A stretch of DNA of 64,000 nt from Alphaproteobacteria bacterium (GCA_020632955.1 JACKEO010000003.1:186001-250000); one strand, 5' to 3'. Counted from the first letter of the stretch, positions 42,575 to 52,444 are shown. Made by a program: numbers and translations. Notes: generated from the letters alone by a model not told the origin.

Positions 42575-43270
42575 ATGGCGGGCGTGGCCCTGGTCACCGG
42601 CGGAGGCAGCGGCCTGGGACGGGTGATCGCCCTCCGGCTGGGGAGGGCGGGCCTGGGCGTGGCCGTGCTGGGGCGGCGCCCGGAGCCCCTGGACGCCACG
42701 GTGGCCGAGCTGCCCGACGGACTGGCCCTGCCCTGCGACGTGCGCGAGCCCGACGCCGTGGCGCGTGCCCTCGACGCGGTGCTGGCGCGCTGGGGACGGC
42801 TGGACGTGGTGGTGAACAACGCCGCGCTGCTCGGCGACCCGGGCCAGCAGCGGGTGGACCCGTGGACCACCTTCTCGTGCGTGCTGCGCACCAACGTGCT
42901 CGGGCCCGCGGTGGTGACGGAGCTGGCCGTGCCCCGGATGCGGCACGGCGGGCTGGTGGTGATGATCGGCTCGTCGGTGGCCGCGCTGCCCACGCCCGAC
43001 GCCCTGGCCTACGGGGCCAGCAAGGCGGCCCTGGAGCACCTGGTGGGCTCGCTGGCCCGACGCCACGTGCCCCGGCGGGTGCGGGTGGTGGGTCTCGCGC
43101 CGGGGGGGCTCTTCCAGGACGCGGGGGCGGAGGTCACGGCGGCCGATTCCGTGGCCGAGACGATCGTGTGGCTCGCGAGCCGCTGGGGACGGCACGTCAA
43201 CGGCACCACGCTGCGTCTCGACGACGGGGAGGTGGTGAGAGGATCGGGGATCGATCCCGACGCACCTTGA
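42575..43270 (+). CDS. Short-chain dehydrogenase/reductase
   Basis: A 231-residue classical SDR: VTGGGSGLGR cofactor loop, VVNNAA, IGSSVAA with catalytic Ser, and YGASKAALEHL with Tyr/Lys. Short C-terminus. Oxidoreductase of unknown substrate, divergent from the HSDL2-like SDR with 67 bp between starts. GGGGAGG lies 4 bp before ATG 42575. Confidence 0.88.
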   Translation: MAGVALVTGGGSGLGRVIALRLGRAGLGVAVLGRRPEPLDATVAELPDGLALPCDVREPDAVARALDAVLARWGRLDVVVNNAALLGDPGQQRVDPWTTFSCVLRTNVLGPAVVTELAVPRMRHGGLVVMIGSSVAALPTPDALAYGASKAALEHLVGSLARRHVPRRVRVVGLAPGGLFQDAGAEVTAADSVAETIVWLASRWGRHVNGTTLRLDDGEVVRGSGIDPDAP

Positions 43271-43304
43271 CGGGTGGGTTGCAACCGTGGTGAAACCCGC
43301 ATGC

Positions 43305-43310
43305 TACGCT
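43305..43310 (+). promoter_or_regulatory. -10-like box TACGCT of the TerB-like gene
   Basis: TAnnnT hexamer 22 nt before ATG 43333, in the context TGCTACGCT. TTGCAA 20 bp upstream is a weak -35 candidate. Confidence 0.35.
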
Positions 43311-43332
43311 TCAGACGCCTGCCGGGGTGGCG

Positions 43333-43746
43333 ATGAACCTGGGCCTTCGCGAGATGCTGCGTTCCGCCGACGACGAGCGTCCGGTGCTGGGCAGCTGGGC
43401 CCTGCTCCTGTCGGTCGCCGCCGCCGACGGCACGGTCACCGCGAACGAGCAGGCCACCATCGAGCGCTGTGTGCGCGAGATGTTCCGTCTCGACGACGAC
43501 AACCTCCTGCGCCTCCGCCAGACGATGCGCGGCGTGGGCAGCGACCCCGAGGACATCGACGTCTTCAGCCGGTACGTCCGTGATGGCGCGCCCGTGGGGC
43601 TCGACGACTGGCTCGTGGACGCCGTCCAGGACGTGGCGTGGGCCGATGGCAGGCCCGATCTCCACCGCGTGCGCGCGATGCTCCGCGTGGCCGAGGCGGT
43701 GAACTTCGACGTGCGTCAGCGCAAGCGGCTGCTCAAGGAGCCCTGA
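43333..43746 (+). CDS. TerB-like helical protein
   Basis: A 137-residue all-helical protein. AAADGTVTANEQATIERCVREMF and VAWADGRPDLHRVRAMLRVAEAVNF are the paired acidic-loop helices of the TerB/DUF533 fold, which binds metal ions and is found with tellurite-resistance and envelope-stress modules. No other ter gene is nearby. ATG 43333 was chosen; GTG 43327 is 6 bp upstream. It precedes the export operon by 131 bp in the same direction and may be linked to it. Confidence 0.7.
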   Translation: MNLGLREMLRSADDERPVLGSWALLLSVAAADGTVTANEQATIERCVREMFRLDDDNLLRLRQTMRGVGSDPEDIDVFSRYVRDGAPVGLDDWLVDAVQDVAWADGRPDLHRVRAMLRVAEAVNFDVRQRKRLLKEP

Positions 43747-43877
43747 GCGTCGCGGGTCGAGCGCCTGCGTCTCCGACCGCCACCGCAGGTCACCAGGTGT
43801 CGCTCGGTCATCCCCGAGGGGCGCAACCAGCACTAGAGGGGTCCCGTTTCCGGCCGACGCCGCCCGACGGAGCCCCT

Positions 43878-45995
43878 GTGGACCCCGCCCTCGACGCCGA
43901 CCTCGCTGTCTCCTCCTCGGACGGCGCGCTCTTCCTCCTCGCCGAACAGCTCCTGAGATCCACCGGACAGCCGGTGGATCCGATCGCGGTCGGTCGGCGG
44001 GTGGACGAGGTGGTGCGCGAGCACGGGGCGGCCTCGGCCAGCTCGTGGCGTCGCCTCCTCGAGGCCCTCGCCGGTCGCCTGGGCCTGCGCGTGTCGTGGC
44101 GGGCCTGTCCCGACCCCGCCGTGGCCGAGGCGGTGCGCTCCGACGTGCCCGCGGTGCGCTGGACCGAGGCCGGGTGGACCGTGGTGCGTCAGGGCCTGCT
44201 GGGGCCGCGTGCGCGCGCGGTGGGCGAGGACGGCCGCCTGCGCACCGTGCGTCTGGCCGACGACGGTGCCGCCCACGCCTGGGCGCTCGTGGCCGATCCG
44301 CTGCCCGGCCGGGTGCTCGGCGCCGAGGACGGGCGGTCCCCGTGGCGTCGCCTCGTGGGCCTGCTGCGCGCCGAGCGGGAGGACCTCGCCCTCGTGCTCG
44401 TCTACGCCACCGGGGCCGGGGTGCTGACCCTGGCCACGCCGGTGGCGGTGCAGGTGCTCGTCAACACGGTCGCCTTCGGCACCGTGCGCCAGCCGGTGCT
44501 GTGGCTGGGCGGCGGCCTGCTCGCCTGCCTGGGCCTCGCGGCGGGCCTGCGGGCGCTGCAGCGGTGGGTGGTCGAGGTGCTGCAGCGCCGGGTCTTCGTG
44601 CGCATGGTGGCCGACCTGGCGGAGCGCCTGCCACGGGTGCGCGCCGAGGTCTTCGACCGTGCCCACGGACCGGAGCTGGTGAACCGCTTCTTCGACGTGC
44701 TCACGGTGCAGAAGGCCCTGTCGTCGCTGCTGCTGGACGGGCTCACGGCGGGTCTGCAGGCGGTGGTGGGCATGGCGCTGCTGGCGCTCTACCACCCGGC
44801 GCTGCTGGGCTTCGACGTGCTCCTGCTGGGGGCGATCTTCCTGCTGGTGCTGGGCCTGGGCCGCGAGGCGCCGCGCTCGGCCATCGTCGAGTCCAAGCAC
44901 AAGTACGCCGTGGCCGGCTGGCTCGAGGAGATCGCGGCCCAGCCGGCGCTGATGAAGCTGGGCGGCGGTCCCGACCTCGCCGCGGTGCGGGCCGAGCGCC
45001 TCGCGCGGTCGTGGCTCCAGGCCCGTGAGTCCCACTTCGACGCCTTCTTCCGGCAGTACGCAGGCGCCCTGGCGCTGCAGGCCGTGGCCGCCACGGTGCT
45101 GCTGGTGGGCGGCGGCTGGCTGGTGATCGAGCAGCAGCTCACCCTGGGCCAGCTCGTGGCGGCCGAGCTGGTGGTGTCGCAGGTGCTCATCGGCTTCGCG
45201 AAGTTCAGCGAGAAGCTGGAGACCGTGTACGACCTGCTCGCGGCGGTCGACAAGCTCGGCCAGCTCGTGGACCTCCCGGTGGACCCGGGCGCGGAGGGGC
45301 GACCGCCCAGCGGCGCGCTGGGGCTGGAGGTCGAGGAGCTGGGGTGGACCGACGCCAGCGGGCGCCAGCGGCTCGCAGGCCTGTCGCTCGCCCTCGAGGC
45401 GGGCGCCCACGCGGTGGTGCGGGTGGACGACGAGCAGGCACGCGGAGGGCTCGCGGAGCTGCTGCTGGGCCTGCGCACGGCCACGCTGGGCACCGTGCGC
45501 CTCGGGGGCGTCGATCTCCGCACCCCGGCCTCGGCGGATCTGCGGCCCCACCTCGCCCTGCTGCGCGGGGCGCCCACGCTGGCGGGCACCGTGGCCGACA
45601 ACGTGGACCTGGGACGCCTGGACGTGGCCCGGAGCGACGTGGAGGCCGCGGTGGCGCGCGCGGGCCTCGCGCCCGGGCTGGAGGCGCTGCCCGGAGGCCT
45701 CGACACCCCGCTGGGGGTGGGAGGATCGCCGCTGTCGGCCGACGAGCGGGTGCGGCTGGCCGTGGCGCGGGTGCTCGCCGCCGAGCCGGGCCTCGTGGTG
45801 GTGGACGGCCTCCTCGACGGGCTGGACCCCGCGCTGCGCGACAGCCTGTGGACGGCGCTCACCGCCGACCCGGCGCCCTGGACCCTCGTGGTCCTCACCC
45901 GGGAGGGCTCCCTGATCGACCGCACCCGCCGCGCCTTCACCGTGCGCGACGGCCGCCTGGTGCCCGAGCTGCGCGCCGCCGGGGAGGGCCGATGA
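43878..45995 (+). CDS. ABC exporter with degenerate ATPase, type I secretion-like
   Basis: A 705-residue protein with type I secretion/bacteriocin exporter architecture: an N-terminal C39-like domain (~1-150) without an apparent catalytic Cys, a membrane domain (~168-440), then an ABC domain (~480-700). The ABC motifs are damaged. The P-loop position (509-527) reads GAHAVVRVDDEQARGGL with no GKS/T, the Q-loop Gln is missing, the signature is LSADE (619-623), and Walker B VVVDG (641-644) keeps Asp643 but has Gly for the catalytic Glu. The H-loop His is replaced (LTREGS, 673-678). It should bind or hydrolyse ATP poorly or not at all. GTG 43878 has CGGAG 6 bp upstream. It overlaps the HlyD gene by 4 bp. 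Confidence 0.85.
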   Translation: MDPALDADLAVSSSDGALFLLAEQLLRSTGQPVDPIAVGRRVDEVVREHGAASASSWRRLLEALAGRLGLRVSWRACPDPAVAEAVRSDVPAVRWTEAGWTVVRQGLLGPRARAVGEDGRLRTVRLADDGAAHAWALVADPLPGRVLGAEDGRSPWRRLVGLLRAEREDLALVLVYATGAGVLTLATPVAVQVLVNTVAFGTVRQPVLWLGGGLLACLGLAAGLRALQRWVVEVLQRRVFVRMVADLAERLPRVRAEVFDRAHGPELVNRFFDVLTVQKALSSLLLDGLTAGLQAVVGMALLALYHPALLGFDVLLLGAIFLLVLGLGREAPRSAIVESKHKYAVAGWLEEIAAQPALMKLGGGPDLAAVRAERLARSWLQARESHFDAFFRQYAGALALQAVAATVLLVGGGWLVIEQQLTLGQLVAAELVVSQVLIGFAKFSEKLETVYDLLAAVDKLGQLVDLPVDPGAEGRPPSGALGLEVEELGWTDASGRQRLAGLSLALEAGAHAVVRVDDEQARGGLAELLLGLRTATLGTVRLGGVDLRTPASADLRPHLALLRGAPTLAGTVADNVDLGRLDVARSDVEAAVARAGLAPGLEALPGGLDTPLGVGGSPLSADERVRLAVARVLAAEPGLVVVDGLLDGLDPALRDSLWTALTADPAPWTLVVLTREGSLIDRTRRAFTVRDGRLVPELRAAGEGR

Positions 45996-47389
45996 CCGTC
46001 GAGCCCGCCCGCACGCCCGGGCGCTCCCCGGTGCGCACCGGCGCCGCCGCGCGTCCGCGCCCCTCCGCCAGCCTGCTGCCGGGCGTGCGCACGCCGGGGT
46101 GGATGGTCACCACGGCCCGTCGCCTGGGCCTGGTGTTCGCGGTGCTCCTCGTGCTGCTCGCCCTGCTCCCCTGGCAGCAGAACGCCGCGGGCATCGGGCG
46201 CGTGATCGCCTACGTCCCGGCCGCCCGGGAGCAGCAGGTGGACGCGCCGATCTCGGGTCGGGTGGTGGAGTGGCTGGTGCGCGAGGGCGACGAGGTCGTG
46301 GCCGGCCAGCCGCTCGTGGAGCTGTCCGACAACGACCCCGACTACGTGGAGCGGCTGGCCCGCCAGCGCGAGCTGGTGGAGGTGCAGCTGCAGGCCGCCC
46401 TGGCGAAGGTGGCGGCCGCGGAGGCCAAGCTGGAGGCCGCCGAGGGGGCCCGGGCGGCGGGCATCGCCGCGGCCGAGGCCAAGCTCGACGCGGCGGGCGA
46501 GAAGGTGGAGGCCGCCCGCCAGAAGGTGGAGGCGGCGCGGGCCTCGGCGCAGACGGCCAGCTCGCAGCGCACGCGCGCCGAGGCCCTGGCCGGCGAGGGG
46601 CTGCGGTCCACCCAGAGCGTGGAGGACTACCGCCTGGCCGACGCCACCCGGCAGGCGAAGCTGGCCGAGGCCGAGGCCGACCTGCGCGCCGCCGAGGCCG
46701 ACCGCACCGCCACGATCAGCGACCGCGACAAGGCCCGCACGGAGGGCGACGGCAAGCTGGCCGAGGCCCGCGGCGAGCTCCAGGCCTCGCTCTCGGCGGA
46801 GCAGGACTACCGGCAGAAGCTGGTGGATCTCGACGTGAAGCTGGCCCGGCAGGCCACCCGCGTGGTGCTGGCGCCGGCGCCCGGTCGCGTGGCGCGGGTG
46901 ACCGTGGGGCAGGGGGGCGCCCAGGTCAAGGAGGGGCAGTCCCTGGTGGTGCTCGTGCCCACCACCCGCAGCCGGGCGGTGGAGCTGCTGCTCGACGGCA
47001 ACGACGTGAGCCTCGTGCGGCCCGGCCAGGAGGTGCGCCTGCAGGTGGAGGGCTGGCCCGCCCTGGTGCTGCCCGGCTGGCCCTCGGCCACCGTGGGCAC
47101 CTTCGCCGGCCGCGTGGACTTCGTGGACCCGGTGGACGACGGCAAGGGCAGCTTCCGGGTGGTGGTGCTGCCCGATCCGGACGCCGAGCCGCCCTGGCCC
47201 GCACCCGAGCTGCTGCGGCAGGGCGTGCGGGCGAAGGGCTGGGTGATGCTGGCGCGGGTGCCGCTGGTCTACGAGCTCTGGCGGCAGCTCAACGACTTCC
47301 CGCCGATGCCGGTGGCCACGGGCACCAAGTCCGGACCCCCGATCCCGGTGCCCGAGGACAAGGCGGGCAAGGCCTGGAAGCCGAAGTGA
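45992..47389 (+). CDS. HlyD-family periplasmic adaptor
   Basis: A 465-residue membrane-fusion protein: short cytoplasmic tail, one transmembrane helix (~45-60), a lipoyl half (VDAPISGRVVEWLVREGDEV), a long Ala/Glu/Lys coiled coil (~115-270), second lipoyl half (APAPGRVARVTVGQGGAQVKEGQ) and beta-barrel. It bridges the inner-membrane ABC protein to TolC. ATG 45992 overlaps the ABC stop (ATGA). The extended C-terminus with VPLVYELWRQL is unusual. Confidence 0.9.
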   Translation: MTVEPARTPGRSPVRTGAAARPRPSASLLPGVRTPGWMVTTARRLGLVFAVLLVLLALLPWQQNAAGIGRVIAYVPAAREQQVDAPISGRVVEWLVREGDEVVAGQPLVELSDNDPDYVERLARQRELVEVQLQAALAKVAAAEAKLEAAEGARAAGIAAAEAKLDAAGEKVEAARQKVEAARASAQTASSQRTRAEALAGEGLRSTQSVEDYRLADATRQAKLAEAEADLRAAEADRTATISDRDKARTEGDGKLAEARGELQASLSAEQDYRQKLVDLDVKLARQATRVVLAPAPGRVARVTVGQGGAQVKEGQSLVVLVPTTRSRAVELLLDGNDVSLVRPGQEVRLQVEGWPALVLPGWPSATVGTFAGRVDFVDPVDDGKGSFRVVVLPDPDAEPPWPAPELLRQGVRAKGWVMLARVPLVYELWRQLNDFPPMPVATGTKSGPPIPVPEDKAGKAWKPK

Positions 47390-48741
47390 TCGCCGTGCTC
47401 CTCGCCGCCCTGGTGTGGGCGGCCCCGCCGGCGCCGACGCTGGCCGAGGTGCTCGCCTCGGTGGATGCGCACCTGCCCCTGCTCGCCGCGGCCGAGGCGA
47501 AGGTGCGCGCCGCGGAGGCCGAGCAGCTGGGGTCGGCCGGCATCTTCGATCCGGCGATGGAGGTGAGCGCCGGCGTGCGCCAGGGGCCGTACGACGGCTT
47601 CTCCCTCGACGCGCAGATCCGCCAGGCCACGCCCCTGTACGGCCTGCGCCTGGAGGCGGGCTACCGCCTGGGCACCGGCAGGTTCCCCGTCTACGACGGC
47701 AAGCTCGACACCCTCGACCAGGGCGAGGTGGGCGGCGCGCTGGTGCTCCCCCTGCTCAAGGACGGCCTCACGGATCCGGCGCGCACCGCGCTCGCCGTGG
47801 CCCGCGCCGAGGTGGAGGGGGCCGAGGCCGACCTCGCGGCGAAGCGCCTCGACCTGCGACGCAAGGCGCGGCACGCGTGGTGGGGGTGGCTGGCGGCCTC
47901 CGAGAAGCGGGCGGTGGCCGACGACATGCTCCGGGTGGCCCTGGCCGCCGAGGAGGCGGTGACGGCGCGCATCGCGCGGGGCGACGCGGCGGCCATCGAG
48001 GCCGTGGACGCGCTGCGGGTGGTGCGGGAGCGGCAGGCCTCGCTCGCCCAGGCGGTGCGCGACCAGGAGGTGAGCGCGCTGGTGCTGGGCCTGTACCTGC
48101 GCGACGGGTCGGGCCGTCCGGCGGCGCCGGTCGCCGCGGCCGACGGGTTGCCGCGTCCGACGGAGCCCGGCCTGGAGGATGCGGCAGACGCCCTGGACCG
48201 CGCGTTGCGGCAGCGGCCCGAGCTGCGCGGGCTGGAGGCGCGCCTGGCCGCCGCGGAGGCCCACCTGCGGCTCGCGAAGGTGGGGGTGCTGCCGAAGCTC
48301 GACCTCGGCGTGGGCCTGTACCAGGACCTCGCGGCGCCCGGCGAGAACGCCGAGCCGCTCGACGTGCGGGCAGGGGGCAAGCTGGCCTTCACCTTCCTGC
48401 AGCGCCCCGGCCGCGGCAAGCTCGGGTCGGCGCGGGCGAAGGTGGAGGGCGTGGAGGCCGAGCGCACCTGGCTGCGCGACACGCTCGCCGCGGAGGTGGG
48501 GAGCGCGCGGGCCTCGGTGCAGGCCGCCCACGCCCGGGCGCTGCTGGCGGAGGAGGTGGCGGCGCTGGCCGCGCAGCTCGAGGAGGCCACGGTGCGGCGG
48601 CTCGAGCTCGGCGACGCCGACCGCTTCGCGCTCTACCTGCGCGAGCAGTCCACGCTCAAGGCGCGCCTGGACGCCATCGACGCCTGGACGGCCTTCCACC
48701 GCGCCCAGGCCGACCTGCGCGCGGCCACGGGCGAGCCCTGA
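47386..48741 (+). CDS. TolC-family outer-membrane channel
   Basis: A 451-residue protein with a short signal peptide (AVLLAALVWAA) and the duplicated helix-strand-helix layout of TolC/OEP proteins: LAEVLASVDAHLPLLAAAEAKVRAAEAE, strands around 60-110 and 310-345, and long Ala-rich helices. It completes the export route. GTG 47386 overlaps the adaptor stop (GTGA), so all three proteins are coupled in translation. Its stop is only 4 bp from the stop of the converging FG-GAP gene. Confidence 0.85.
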   Translation: MIAVLLAALVWAAPPAPTLAEVLASVDAHLPLLAAAEAKVRAAEAEQLGSAGIFDPAMEVSAGVRQGPYDGFSLDAQIRQATPLYGLRLEAGYRLGTGRFPVYDGKLDTLDQGEVGGALVLPLLKDGLTDPARTALAVARAEVEGAEADLAAKRLDLRRKARHAWWGWLAASEKRAVADDMLRVALAAEEAVTARIARGDAAAIEAVDALRVVRERQASLAQAVRDQEVSALVLGLYLRDGSGRPAAPVAAADGLPRPTEPGLEDAADALDRALRQRPELRGLEARLAAAEAHLRLAKVGVLPKLDLGVGLYQDLAAPGENAEPLDVRAGGKLAFTFLQRPGRGKLGSARAKVEGVEAERTWLRDTLAAEVGSARASVQAAHARALLAEEVAALAAQLEEATVRRLELGDADRFALYLREQSTLKARLDAIDAWTAFHRAQADLRAATGEP

Positions 48742-48745
48742 TCGG

Positions 48746-51700
48746 TCAGCGGGGCCAGCGCACCAGGTAGGCGGCGCCGGCGTCCATGCCGTCCAGGTCG
48801 CTGTCGGGTGCGCCCACCGCCAGCGCGGCGGCGCCGCCCACGAGGCCCCCGGCGAGCGCGGACCCCAGGGCGCCGGGGCCGGCGGACTCGCCGCCCACCA
48901 CGGCCCACGGCACGGGGTCGAGCCCGCCGGTGCCGTCGTGGGCGAAGAGCTCCACGCGCCCGCCCAGCGCGTGACCGCCGCCCGCGCCCCGCGGGGTGCC
49001 CACGGCCACCAGCGTGCCGCCGGGCAGGTCGGGGTGGGGGAGCAGCGCCACCGCCGCGCCGAACAGGGCGCCGGCGTCCACGCCCACCAGCCCGGTGCGC
49101 ACCGTGAGGCCCTGGTCGGGCAGCAGCAGGTGCCAGGTGGTGGCCTCGTCAGAGGGGAGCCCGCCGGCGAGGGACTGACGCGGCAGGTCCCGCACGTAGG
49201 CGCCCGACACGAGCCACACCACGCCCAGCTCCGCGAAGTCCACGCGGTACTCGGCCCCGCCCACCACGAGGTCCGGCACGCCGTCGCCGTCCACGTCGCG
49301 ACCGCCCGCGAGCGCGCTGCCCAGGCCCGTGCCCACCACCTTCACCGCCAGCGTCGTGACCTCCGGACCCGTGGGGCAGCCGGGCCCGCCCCAGCCCCAC
49401 AGCACCCGCACCGTGCCCTGGTTGAACCAGTCGCGACCGAGCTCCTCGCCGGTGGCGCCCACGGCCACCTCGTCGCAGCCGTCGTCGTCGAGGTCGCCGA
49501 GCACGGCCACCGACGCACCGAGGCGATCGAAGGAGGTGGACGAGGTGTAGCGCTCCTGGGTGCAGATCACGGTGGTGCCGCTGGTGCTGGCCGCGGCACC
49601 GCGGACGATGGCCACGCCACCCCCGGTGCCCCAGGACGTGCTGCCCACCACGAGGTCGTCGTGGCCGTCCCCGTCGTGGTCGAAGCCGCCCGCGGCCACC
49701 TCGACGTAGCCGGAGCTCTCGGGGCCGAACCACGCGAAGGCGGGGCTGTCGGCGAGGCCACCCGCGCCGCCGCGGTACACGCGCAGCGAGCCCGCGCTGG
49801 AGCGGTAGCCGCCGCACGCGCCGGGGTTGGCGATGGCGTCGTCCCAGCTCGTGGGGCGGCTGTCGGACCGCCCCACCACGAAGGCGTCCTGCCAGCCGTC
49901 GCCGTCGACGTCGCCGGCGGCGCCCACCACGTGGCCGAAGCGGTCGGAACCGGAGTGGGTGGTGTGGTCGGCGAAGCGGCGGTCGGCGGTGGCGGCCAGC
50001 GAGGAGCCGGTCCAGCGCCAGGCCGACACGGTGCCCGCGTTGGCGCCGGCGTCGGGATCGCCTGCGCTGGGCGTGCCCACCACCACGTCGGCGCCGTCGC
50101 GGGCGTCCACGTCGAGCAGGGCCACCGAGCGGCCGTGGTCGTGGCCCGCCTCCACGCCCGGGTCGATGAGCGCCGTGAGCGTGCCCGAGGCCCCGTCGAC
50201 GGCGTAGACCGCGCCGGCCTCCACGCCCACGAGGCTGCTGTAGCCGGCGAGGCTCACCAGCTCCGCGTCGCCGTCGTCGGTGAGGTCGCCCACCACCGCG
50301 AGGGCCTGGCCGAAGCGGTCGTAGCGGTCGGCTCCACCCCAGATCCGGTCGGGCGGGTCCTGGCTGGCGTCGTGGCGGAAGGGGAGCGCCACCTGCGCGC
50401 CCGCGTCGGTCCAGGCGTACACCAGGCCCTGGCCGTACAGGTCGTCCTCGGCGCGGTAGGCCGACGCCACCAGGTCGAGCCGGCCGTCGCCGTCCACGTC
50501 GGCCACGTCCACGGCGGCGCCCAGGTAGTCCGAGGCCTTGCCGCCATAGGCCACCCAGGCGGCGTCGGCCGGGCCCAGGGTGCCCGGGGTGGCGAGCACG
50601 TCCTCGAAGACCAGCACGGCGCCCCCGGCGTCCACGCGCTCGTCGGTGGACCAGGCGCCCACCACGAGCTCGTCCTCGCCGTCGTCGTCCAGGTCGCCCA
50701 CCGCCAGGGCGTGGCCCAGCTCGGCGTGGCTGCCCTTGGGGCCGGCCAGCGCCACGGTGGGGCTGCGCTCGAGCAGCAGGCCGTCCTGGCGGGTGCCCCG
50801 GTAGACCAGCACCACCCCGTCGGTGGAGCCGCCCGCCCAGGCGGAGGCCTCGACGCCCGCCGCGGCCAGATCGCAGAGGCCGTCGTCGTCGAAGTCGCCC
50901 GCGGCCAGCGAGGCGCCGAGCTCGAGCCCGGCCTTGGCCGTCCAGCCCCCGGGGCCCTCCACCACGCCGTGCAGGATGAAGTCGGGTCGCTCGGCCCAGC
51001 CGTCGCTGCTGCCGCGGTAGACGTACACCCCGCCCTGGTCCTCGGCGGGCACGCCCACCGTGCGGTCGGTGGACTCCAGCGCGCCGGCGGCCAGGTCGAG
51101 CCAGCCGTCGCCGTCGAAGTCGCACACCGCCAGCGCGGAGCCGAGCCGCTCGAAGCTGGTCTCGCCGTGCCAGCGGCGGCTGGGCTCGGGCTCGAACCAG
51201 CCGCCCTTCAGCCCGCGGTGCAGGCGCACCTCCCCGGAGTTCGTCGCGCCCACGTCGGCCCGGTCCACGCCGACGATCAGGTCCGGCTCCCCGTCGCCGT
51301 CCACGTCGCCCACGGCGAGGCCGCGCCCGGCGGTGTCGAGCTCGTGGGCGCCCGAGAGCACCTGCACGGGGGTGGGGGAGGGGCCGCCCCGTCCGCCGGC
51401 GTAGATCGCCACGGCGCCGCCCTGGTGGGCCTGCACCGACCACTCCACGAAGCCCACGGCCACGTCGGGCCAGCCGTCGCCGTCCTTGTCGCCCAGCGCC
51501 CGCATGGTGCCCTCGGAGCTGCGCTCGCCGTCGCGAGGGGCATCGGGACGCAGGGCGCGCAGCACCTCCACGGGCACCTCCACCGTCTCGTCGGTGGCGC
51601 GGTCGCGCAGCCGCACGAGGCCGCGCGCACCGGGAGGGCCGGTCACGGTGTCGCCGGCCAGCTGCAGGTCGCCGTCGAGGACGGTGAGCTCGAGCAGCCC

Positions 51701-52444
51701 GGACCCGCCGAGCGGCGCGAAGCGGTAGGACGAGCCCTCGGGGACGAAGACGCCGCCGCGGTGGCCCGCCACCGCCAGCCCGCCCGAGGCGTCCACGTCG
51801 ATCCACACGTCGAGGGTCTCGCCGGTGACGGGCTCGGTGACGCGCACCGTGTCGGTGCCCGGTGCGCCGCCCGCCCGGTAGGTGCAGTCGGCGCCCACGG
51901 TGGCCCCGGTGAGGTCGGCGGCGAGCGTGCAGGCGGCCGCGCCGGTGCCGCCGGTGACCGTGAGGCGCAGGGCCGTGCCGGGCCGCAGGTGGGCCTCACG
52001 CGGGCTCACGGCCAGGGGGGCCACCACGTCGATGGTGGCCGTGGCGCTGCCGGTGCAGCGGGCGTCGGTGACCTCCACCACGTCCTGGGTGCCCGCCACC
52101 GCGCCCGCAGCGTAGGCGCCGGTGCCGGCGTGGACCTGGGCGCCGCTGCCGTCGGTGGCCAGGGCGAAGCGGTGCTCGCCGCTGCCCCCGGTGGCCTGCA
52201 GGCGCAGCAGCCCGTGGGGGGCCGTGAAGGCCGCCGCCGAGAGCGTGAGCGCGGGGTCGCACGGGAGGAGCACCGCCTCGGGCGGCGCCGGCGGCGTGGG
52301 GGGAGAGGTGGGCGTGAGGTCGGTCTGGTCGAGGTCGGAGGCCTCGTCCGCGACGTCGTCGGCCTCGGGCTCCCTACAACCGGACGCCGCCGTGCCGATG
52401 ACCGCGACGAGACCGAGGGTGAGCTTGCGAACGTCCTGGACCAC
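48746..52444 (-). CDS. FG-GAP (integrin-alpha-like) repeat lipoprotein
   Basis: A 1,232-residue protein. The N-terminus is a signal peptide ending ASGC (Cys ~23), followed by an acidic spacer. After two Ig-like beta regions (~60-300) come about a dozen FG-GAP units of the type GDVDGDGEPDLIVGV or DFDDDGLCDLAAAG that build a beta-propeller with bound calcium, as in integrin alpha chains. Probably a large surface adhesin or scaffold. GTG 52444 has GGAGG 7 bp upstream. The first 20 bp overlap the divergent start of the next gene. A far longer frame continues upstream but is antisense to other genes. Confidence 0.85.
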   Translation of the reverse strand: MVQDVRKLTLGLVAVIGTAASGCREPEADDVADEASDLDQTDLTPTSPPTPPAPPEAVLLPCDPALTLSAAAFTAPHGLLRLQATGGSGEHRFALATDGSGAQVHAGTGAYAAGAVAGTQDVVEVTDARCTGSATATIDVVAPLAVSPREAHLRPGTALRLTVTGGTGAAACTLAADLTGATVGADCTYRAGGAPGTDTVRVTEPVTGETLDVWIDVDASGGLAVAGHRGGVFVPEGSSYRFAPLGGSGLLELTVLDGDLQLAGDTVTGPPGARGLVRLRDRATDETVEVPVEVLRALRPDAPRDGERSSEGTMRALGDKDGDGWPDVAVGFVEWSVQAHQGGAVAIYAGGRGGPSPTPVQVLSGAHELDTAGRGLAVGDVDGDGEPDLIVGVDRADVGATNSGEVRLHRGLKGGWFEPEPSRRWHGETSFERLGSALAVCDFDGDGWLDLAAGALESTDRTVGVPAEDQGGVYVYRGSSDGWAERPDFILHGVVEGPGGWTAKAGLELGASLAAGDFDDDGLCDLAAAGVEASAWAGGSTDGVVLVYRGTRQDGLLLERSPTVALAGPKGSHAELGHALAVGDLDDDGEDELVVGAWSTDERVDAGGAVLVFEDVLATPGTLGPADAAWVAYGGKASDYLGAAVDVADVDGDGRLDLVASAYRAEDDLYGQGLVYAWTDAGAQVALPFRHDASQDPPDRIWGGADRYDRFGQALAVVGDLTDDGDAELVSLAGYSSLVGVEAGAVYAVDGASGTLTALIDPGVEAGHDHGRSVALLDVDARDGADVVVGTPSAGDPDAGANAGTVSAWRWTGSSLAATADRRFADHTTHSGSDRFGHVVGAAGDVDGDGWQDAFVVGRSDSRPTSWDDAIANPGACGGYRSSAGSLRVYRGGAGGLADSPAFAWFGPESSGYVEVAAGGFDHDGDGHDDLVVGSTSWGTGGGVAIVRGAAASTSGTTVICTQERYTSSTSFDRLGASVAVLGDLDDDGCDEVAVGATGEELGRDWFNQGTVRVLWGWGGPGCPTGPEVTTLAVKVVGTGLGSALAGGRDVDGDGVPDLVVGGAEYRVDFAELGVVWLVSGAYVRDLPRQSLAGGLPSDEATTWHLLLPDQGLTVRTGLVGVDAGALFGAAVALLPHPDLPGGTLVAVGTPRGAGGGHALGGRVELFAHDGTGGLDPVPWAVVGGESAGPGALGSALAGGLVGGAAALAVGAPDSDLDGMDAGAAYLVRWPR

